Positions 28,368 through 37,300 of a stretch of 64,000 nt of DNA are shown here, one piece after another. The notes beneath the pieces were generated by a model. That model had not been told where the DNA came from. It saw only the letters and a list, made by a program, of their open reading frames with translations, and ran no database searches. Made by a program: the position numbers and the translations under genes. Every line of letters begins with the position of its first letter. The stretch's first letter is position 1. Source of the stretch: Echinarachnius parma (taxonomy: Eukaryota > Echinodermata > Echinoidea > Clypeasteroida > Echinarachniidae); NCBI GenBank assembly GCA_037951105.1, contig JBAMJV010008464.1, positions 41,001 to 105,000 of the forward strand. Direction: 5' to 3'.

Positions 28368-31300
28368 CTGTGTTCAATTTCTATTTTATTTGAATAGGGA
28401 TCTAGTAACTTTGTTGACATGTGCAAAGAATGATGAAGGGTTGATACAACTTGTATTTTTGTGATCTGATATATACAACTTATGGAATTGAGAATAGTCT
28501 TTTGCATTTTTATTAATTTCTTGGCTATTGAACATTGATTTGACATAGTATTTTTGCACACCACCCAGTTGACATATCAAATCACAGACATTCACATTTA
28601 ACCAACCCTTTGTTTATTTTTGTGTATGTCATCATATTTACTAGATTATTATTGGCCTAAACAGAGGAACTTAATCTCCCACAGATAAATAGAAAATAGA
28701 ACCACCCATTGTTATATTCCCTTAAAGGGGACCACCAGACAAAGAACAACACATAATTATATGTTTTGGTACCGTTTTGTGATATCAAATATATAGATAC
28801 CCAACATTTTGCAAAGGGTTGTGTAATTCATAAACAAAGCAATTAATTACCACCACTCAACACTAGCACTTGCCTGCTTGCCCGGGGCAAGTAAAAATTG
28901 ATGTTGGACAAGTAAAATTTCTTAAATTGTCTAGTTTGCTTGCCCATCCAGACAACTAAATAATGTATGCGAGAGCAATGTAATTTCATAGCGTAAATTT
29001 CATCAAGAAGTAAGAGGGCAAGTACAATTTAAAAATGTATGATTTACCTTCCCGGACCGGACCAGTACAGACAAATACATACTTGCCAACTGTCCCGTTT
29101 TTATCGGAACTTTTTTTAAAAACTTTACTTTACTTTATTAAATGTATAGAGACAACATTTAAACGTAAATCTGACCAAATCTTAACTAGTAATTTTGGAA
29201 GAATTATGAAAAATGGGCCAATTTTGTCCCTCTTTCCAAAATTCAAATGTTGGCAAGTATGCAAATAGTTAGTGTGAAGGCTTGTCTTAACAATTCATTT
29301 TTTAATCAAATTTTGATTGTTTTACCCTCGCCTGAAGACTGCAGCTGCTCGAGTGATGAAGAGCGTTCTGAGGTCTCTGAGGGCGGAAAACCAGACGTCA
29401 ACCCGTCATCTGATCGAGGTCTTCGTCGTGAGACTGATTCATCTGCATCCCCACCTGCTTCAACAGTTCTGGGAGTATACCGCTGAGGTGAGACACAAGA
29501 CCTTTTGTTCATCAGAACCACAGTAAAGGAACAAATCTGATGTTGGGGGGGGGGGGGGCTTCTCGCATATTTGTGACACAGGAACGTTTCAATATTACTC
29601 ATGAATATTTCTTATGGCAGTCAGACAGATACTTGACAGACTTGACTTTTCTTTTTTTAATCTACCTTTCATATTGAATATGAATACTTTGACATTTTGT
29701 TGTTAACCTCATCGAAAGCCAAGATCTACCTTGACTTTCACAGTGATTATTAAATAATGTTCATTCTTGCAGGTCGCCAACGATCAAGAAGTGAGCTTCT
29801 CCCCTCTGATCATGATCATTGCTCATCTGGGTCTAGTCCAGCCAGCTGACCAGCAGGTATGCAGACAATTGTTACCCATTCAGTCATTCTAGAAATTAAA
29901 GGGGGCCACCAGGCAAAGAACAACACATAATTATATGTTTTGGTACCTTTTTGTGATATCAAAAAGATACCCAACATTTTGCAAAGGGTTGTGTAAATTC
30001 ATAAACAAAGCAATGAATTACCAACACTTACGGAACCACTATTATTTCCTGGTTCCGTACGGGCCAAACATTTGCGAGTGCTCCAATGCTATTCACGCGT
30101 ACGTTTGGAGACAATAGAATCCCGGACGATTCGTTCGCTCTGGACGCAGTAGTCTTCGTACATGCATACCCATGAACGCATGCTTTAGAATGGTGATGCG
30201 TTTTCCAATTATTTTTTATCTGGAAACATATTTTTGTGAACTTGTTGATGGAATGGACTACTAAAGATGTTACCTTTCATTTATAAGAATATCATTTTTG
30301 GGTGGTGGTACCCTTTAATGTTTTTGCCATGTGGCCCAGTCAAGCAAGGAGAAACAAGATTGTTTCCAATTTTAGTGGCCCGGCCCAAAAACCTAAATCT
30401 TGTGGCCCCAGATAAGGAAATACATAAATTCTGTTTTATTTGGTTGCCCATTTGGGCCGGTAGAATTTAGAATCAATAAAATACATGTATGGTGTCCGGA
30501 TGTGGGCCAGGATCTCCGGGCCGAAGATATCAAAGTGTAATTGCATTATCGAATGTGTAACTTTTGTATGGGAATGTCATTGACTTGCGTGCTACCACTA
30601 GGTGCACAGCAAAACGTGAATAGAATGGGAAATGATATGAAACTTTTACATTTATTATATATCCTCCCCAAATGCTGATATTCCAGAACAAATATTGACT
30701 ATTATCAAACCTGCTTTTAATCTTGGGTTTTGTAAGCCTTGCATAAATCTTCTTATTCCTATTAAATATTCCTAAATTTAATTGATTTTTTTCTAGGAGT
30801 CTTTCTACATGCATGCGATTCCCACCATACTTCCGTGGACGTTTGTTCCCGCCATGGCCATGCGCACCCAGTCCCAGGTGGCGCTGTTCAAGATGTGGCG
30901 GGATTGCAAGGAGGCGGGGCTTACCGCTGTGATTGACAGGTTCCCCGGTGTAGCTGTGTGCATGGACTTCACACAGAACAATAGGTCAGAAATCAGATTT
31001 TCAAATGTCATAAAATAGGATTTTGAATTTTAATGCTCGCCTCCCCTCTAAATAAAAAACAATAAAAACAACAAAAAACAACATTTACTAGGGACCTCAA
31101 TTGTAGTTTAGATCCAGCTAAGTTGAATTTCAATAGCAGCATGCCATATCGTCCAGTTAGTCTCTCCTTGTACATTCATACTAAATCCCTCCGCACACAG
31201 AGCCGACTCGACCCGATCCGACTGGTTTTCAGTCAGGTTAGAGTCAGTTTCGCTCAGTCGGAGCCGATTTAACATGTTGAATCGGCCTCAAATGATCTCC

Positions 31301-34300
31301 GACAGGCTCTTGACCGGCAAAACAGGAGTCCTGAGGCAACTTAAACTGAGCTGAACCGACTGAAAACCAGTCGGACCGGGTCAAGTCGGCTCTGTGTGCG
31401 GAAGGCTTTATACGATTTCAAAAGTCTGTCGTGTACATTGCCACTTCACTCTGCATCCATTGTGCCTCTGAATCCAGACATGTTTAAAGGGGACCACCAG
31501 GCAAAGCACAACTCATAATTATATGTTTGGTACCCTTTTGTGATATCAAATAGATACCCAACATTTTGCAAAGGGTTGTGTAATTCATAAACAAAGCAAT
31601 TAATTACCACCACTTACGGAACCACTATTATTTCCATTTGCGAGTGCACCAATGCTATTCACGCGTACGTTTGGAGACAATAGAATCCCGGACGATTCGT
31701 TCGCTCTGGACAAAGTAGTCTTTGTACATGCAGACCCATGAACGCATGTATTAGAATGGTGATGCGTTTTCCAATTATATTTTCTTTTTCTGGAAACATA
31801 TTTTTGTGAACTTGTTGATGGAATGAACTACTAAAGATGTTACCTTTTATTTATAAGAATATTATTTTTGGGTGGTGGTACCCTTTAAGGATTGTCATGC
31901 ATGGGGAAGTAGAGGGCGGTGCAAGCATTCATAACTAAGCTAGATTGTCTACACTACATATAAACTAAGCCATTACCATGTATTTAGCACCATGCGCAAG
32001 GCATTCGCAAGATGGCACCACATGTCCAATTTTTGTATCCGAGCCACCTTTAAATCTGTGTAAATTTTGTTTCTGAATTTGGTTTGTGTGTTTTCTATAT
32101 ATCCATTAATTTTGTCTTGCCTTTCAAAATTATGAGTATCTAGAAAATTACATTAAACCCTCTTTATAATGAGCTCTGTTATAACAAGGTACCTGATATA
32201 GCGAGGTAATTTCACAGGTCCAGGTTCCATGTATTTTTTTTTTTTTCAAGCCCTGGACCAACAAGATATCTGATATACTTAGGTAAATTCAATGGGCCCA
32301 AGGTGCTCATTATAATGAGGTTTCACTGTATTGTTATCCTTTGGTTGCAGCGCCCTTCAGTCTTGAAATCCTCCTCCACTCCTTGCCTTACCTCATCCTT
32401 GTAACTGAGGACAAGAGAGGTGACCTATAGACAGGTTCCATAACGTTGTTTTTCTCGGAAGGGGATCATTTTGGTGGCCACTAAAGGCCAGTAGGCTGCT
32501 ATTGACAGGTGGCCGCTAAGACAGGTTTTAATGTTCCAAATATGATTATTATCCTTTGATTGCAGCGCCCTTCATCAGCTGAGGGAGCGAATGGAGGGCA
32601 GCTTCTTCCTGCGCTTCTTCCATCCCCTGGACGACTTCAGTCTGGAGACCATCCTGCGCTCCATGCCCTACCTCACCCTGGTCACCGAGGACGAGTGGGT
32701 GGAGCCAGAGCTCTTCCTCTCATCGAGCACATCGCCATGGAGACCCGATGGGAAGCATCCCATCATGCCCCTGTACAGCCGAACGGACGCCCTTCGCACC
32801 TGCAAGCTGATTGAAAGAAAGAAGACCACATCTGGTAAGATTTCGTGCTCTTCATTTTGGTGCACTTTATTTTAAAAGTAAATCTATTAAATCCACCCTA
32901 GACTTATCTTGCAAAGTGTAGAAGAAAGTACAAATTTGTTATGTGATTAGTAATCATTAGCAGATTGCAGTGTATCAAAGTTATCCCTCTCAAAAGGCAT
33001 GAGCTATTTTTTTGCAGTTCCAAACCAAGGAGATATTAGAAAGTATACCTCCTTGGCCAAACCATGTTTTGCTAAATGTGTAGCAATGGCATGATTTCAC
33101 AATTTGGATTATTAAGAACAATTGTTTTGTCTGATATCCCCTTTAAAAATTTGCCAGTAAGAGTTTCATAGAGTATTGAATGTAGTTGTGTTGTATCGAT
33201 ATCAATAAACAATCAACCCTCTGTCTTACTGTATGTATAACATCAACAAAAATACCAGTGACACCTTCACTTTTGATAGACATTCCTTATCCAGAGCTGC
33301 CAAGTCTTCATGATTTCGCTGAAGACTTCCTGAAAATAGACCAAGATTACTGCATCGGACAGCCAATCTTCCTGATTATCAAAAAATTATTGTCATTAGG
33401 TTGTATGCATTTTATAGATATCTTCCTGATTTCTGATAAAATTTCCCTAAATCTTCCCGATTGTTGAATTTCAATGTTGGTAGCTCTGCTTATCTGAAAC
33501 TCGACCGAGTCAGATGTGCCTCCATGTGCCTCGGTACAAACATCACATCAGTTTTAATACATACCTGATTGATTTCTCCTTCTTACTTGTTAAACCTGTA
33601 GTGAAGGATGGGGAGATCAGAGAGGAATCATGGATGGAGGATGGCTCAGGAGATGTACAGAAGAAGATCACCCCCTTGAAGGAATGGCACATTCCAGGCT
33701 TTGAACCCTCTCCTGAGGGTCAAAGGTCATCATCCAAGGGTCACCTGGTCGTGGTGGCATCATTGGTGGACAGGATACCTAATCTAGGTGGTAAGTTATT
33801 CCTTTCAGTTTGAAGTCTTTTTAGTGCTGGGGTCAATTGTAAATGCATATGTGACCAGCTATAGCAAAACCTGGCTAATTCATGTTTTGAAGAAATGGGC
33901 ATTTTAAGTTCACACAATGTGTGTAAAAAACCTATGATTGTAAAATTGTAACAGTCATACCTTCGCCAATTATTGACCAATTAGTTAGAACAAAGCATCA
34001 AATGAAAGCTTGTGACAAGGCCTTTTTAAAAGTATGAAAATCTACATTTTGATTTTCACCGACAAGTGCAGGGTTTTGCTATAGCCGATCACATATTATA
34101 CCAATAAAATCAGATGCGTGGTGCCATCCTTCCAAAACACCCTGTGCACGGTGCAATATACACACTGGCTCAGTGTTATGCAGTGCGCTGAAACTAGCCT
34201 AGTTCAAAATGGCGATCTGCGTTGTAACATCCCCACGCTTGACAATCTTTAAGAATATTATCAGATGTGCAGCGCCATCTTGCAAATGCCCTGGGCACGG

Positions 34301-37300
34301 TTCGATATATACATTACACACTGGCTCAGTGTTATGCAGTATGCAGTATCTATATAAGAAATAAACATTGTCTACTTGCCGGTCTTTGCAGAACATGTGA
34401 GGTCGTTGGTGTTTCATTTGTCATGGATTTAATTTGTAATAGGATGTCTATCGGGTAGTTAAGGCAAGCCTCCACACTAACTTGTTTCTGTACTGGCCCA
34501 TTCGGGCAAGTAAAATCATACATGTTGAAATTTTACTTGCCCCATTATAAAATCAACTTGCCCTCTTACTCCTAGATGAGATTAACACATGTGAAATGAT
34601 GCTGTTCTCTTGTAGTTGAACAATTATTTAGTTGCCCAATCGGGCAAGCAAACTAGACAATTCATGAAATTTTACTTGCCCGACACCAATTTTTACTTGC
34701 CCTGGGCAAGCGGGCAAGTGCTAGTGTCGAGCCCTGGAACTTAAGGTTTCTAACTAGAAAGGGTTGTTTTGGGCAATCTTGAGAAGAATATGGCCAAATT
34801 TAAGAATGTCAATCATGTTTATCTGCAGGTCTTTGTAGGATGTGTGAGATCTTTGATGCTTCCTGCCTGGTGCTGGGTACTTCCTCGGTCTCTGTGGTTC
34901 ATTTGTAAGTGGATGTCTAGGGGGGTATCTGGTGGTTCGGGGAATAACAAGAAGGGTTGTTTTGGGCAATCTAGAGATGAATATGGTCACATTGAAGAAT
35001 ATAAACCTTGTCTCTCTGCAGGTCTGTGCAGGACGTGTGAGATCGTTGGTGCATCCTCTCTGGCACTGGGTACTTCCTCAGTATTTCATTTGTCATGGAT
35101 TTTGTTTGTTTGCAACTATTGGGAAGTTCAGGGAATAACAAGAATATAGCCAACTTTATGAAGAATGTAATCATGGTCTTTTTGCAGGTCTGTGCAGGAC
35201 GTGTGAGGTCTTTGGTGCTTCCTGCCTGGTGCTGGGTAACATCTTCCTGAAGGATCATCAGGACTTCCTCAGTCTTAGTGTGTCTGCAGAAAGATGGCTG
35301 CCAATCAGAGAGGTGAGAGATGCTGGAACATATCACTTCGAAAGGGCACATTATCTAATCGAGCTCAGAGAGGCTAGAAGTGTAAAGATGTGTTACTTTT
35401 GTCATATAACGTAACAGATGTTAACTTTGATGTCGGGGGAAATTCATAGAATGTTCCCGCTGGATTTGAAATGCTATTTCGTGAAGACAACAAGTCCCTC
35501 GACTACGTCTCGGGACTTATAATCTTCCCTCAATATCATTTCAAATCGCTCGGAGAGGAACATTCTGTGATATTTCCTCCACCAACCGTTAACATCTGTA
35601 TAATAACACCCACAATTTTAAATATCCCACCAGGTGAAACCATTTTGTTTATATATTTTTTAAAGTTTGAAATGCAGATGTGACCAATAGCCCACCAGTG
35701 TTTAACCCGTTGCTTACGGGAACCGGGTGGACTATGTACAAAGTCTATGGGGATTTTATAATCTTGTAGTGAACAGGTTAAAACGGATCGGGAAGGCCAA
35801 CCAAATGGTTCACTGCAACTTAAGTACCAAAGAAAAAATATACAATAAAAAAGAAAAAATTATGGGGTGAACAAGACCCCCCAAAACAAATTATTATCTG
35901 AAGACTTACGTGATTGAAATGAAACAGCATGGCTTTGCCCTGGTAGGAGTGATATGGAAAATTTGGTCTTGTACGAAATGCAATACTTATCAGGGGTCAA
36001 TGAATAAATATAAAATAAGTTCCATATAAATATTCCCCCTACCCAGGTTAAACCTAATGGTCTGAAGGCCTACATGATTGAGATGAAACAGCATGGCTAC
36101 GCCCTGGTAGGAGTGGAGCAGACCGCTAATAGCCAGATTCTAACAGACTTCAAGTTTCCTCAACTTTTATGTTTAAACTGTACCCAATGTCAAGTGATAA
36201 ATGCATGGGATATATTACCAAGAATTTTCCAATTCAATATTCCCCCTACCCAGGTTAAACCTAATGGTCTGAAGGCCTACATGATTGAGATGAAACAGCA
36301 TGGCTACGCCCTGGTAGGAGTGGAACAGACCGCTAATAGCCAGCCTCTAACAGACTTCAAGTTCCCTCAACGAACCATGCTACTCTTGGGGTAAGTTCAA
36401 TTATGTACATTAGTCTTCTCTGCTTTAATTGGGTAGGCTTTGGCAAAGTATATTTTACACCTTCAACAGGTTTATTTATTGATTGATTGATTGATTGATC
36501 CATTTTATTTCAAATTCAGTAAAAAAAAAAATTTAAAGGTTTTTAAAATGTAAAATATAAAATTAACTTAAATATGTAAAACAAGTAATGACAAAGATAC
36601 AAATTGTAGGAAAATGGAGTAAAGGGTTTACTTGATTCAGTGGAGAAAATTTCCTTTAATGTAAGCCAAGGACTGGCATTTTCACACATTGTTGCCACAG
36701 CAGAAGTTAAATTATCATATCACTGTACTATAACTCTCAAACTGTCTAATGTACTTCTCACTCCTATTACCTTCCTCTTTTTCCCTTTTTTCCCCTTTCT
36801 CCTTTTCTCACCTATTGTCTTTCTCCCTTTCCTTCCTAAATCTTAAAACAAAATTATAGTGTTTATGAATATTGTGTTTGACGATGTATGTAAATGATTT
36901 TGTCATTATGTTGATATTCAGATGTTTTTCTTATATATGAACTGTTTAATTGTTATTAACTGTGATGTGAACCCGAAAACAATTTAAGCTGGACTAATTA
37001 AATGTTGGATTGTATTGAGTGAACTGTATACCATATTGCTCTAAGTGATGCCAAAAATTATTTCGGGAATATTTATCAAAAATAAAAGAGATATGAATTT
37101 GGTTTTTATTAGGCTCTCAAACATGAAACAGGATTACCTCCAAAGTACAAAAAGTGACGTAGCAACCCTTCTCTTTCCCAACAAACGGCATTATTTATCA
37201 TACATGTATTGGATTTGTATTTGTCACACTAGCCGGTTCACACAGGGGCCAATTATCTAGATAATTCGTAGCCTGCCCGTCACCTGTCTGTCACATACGT

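Noticed and set aside
33040-33480. Possible extra exon (93-aa frame with [15 protein letters not shown])
   Set aside because: TARBP1 exons 18 and 19 join in phase without it, and the text resembles repeat sequence (CTTCCTGATT words), so not called.
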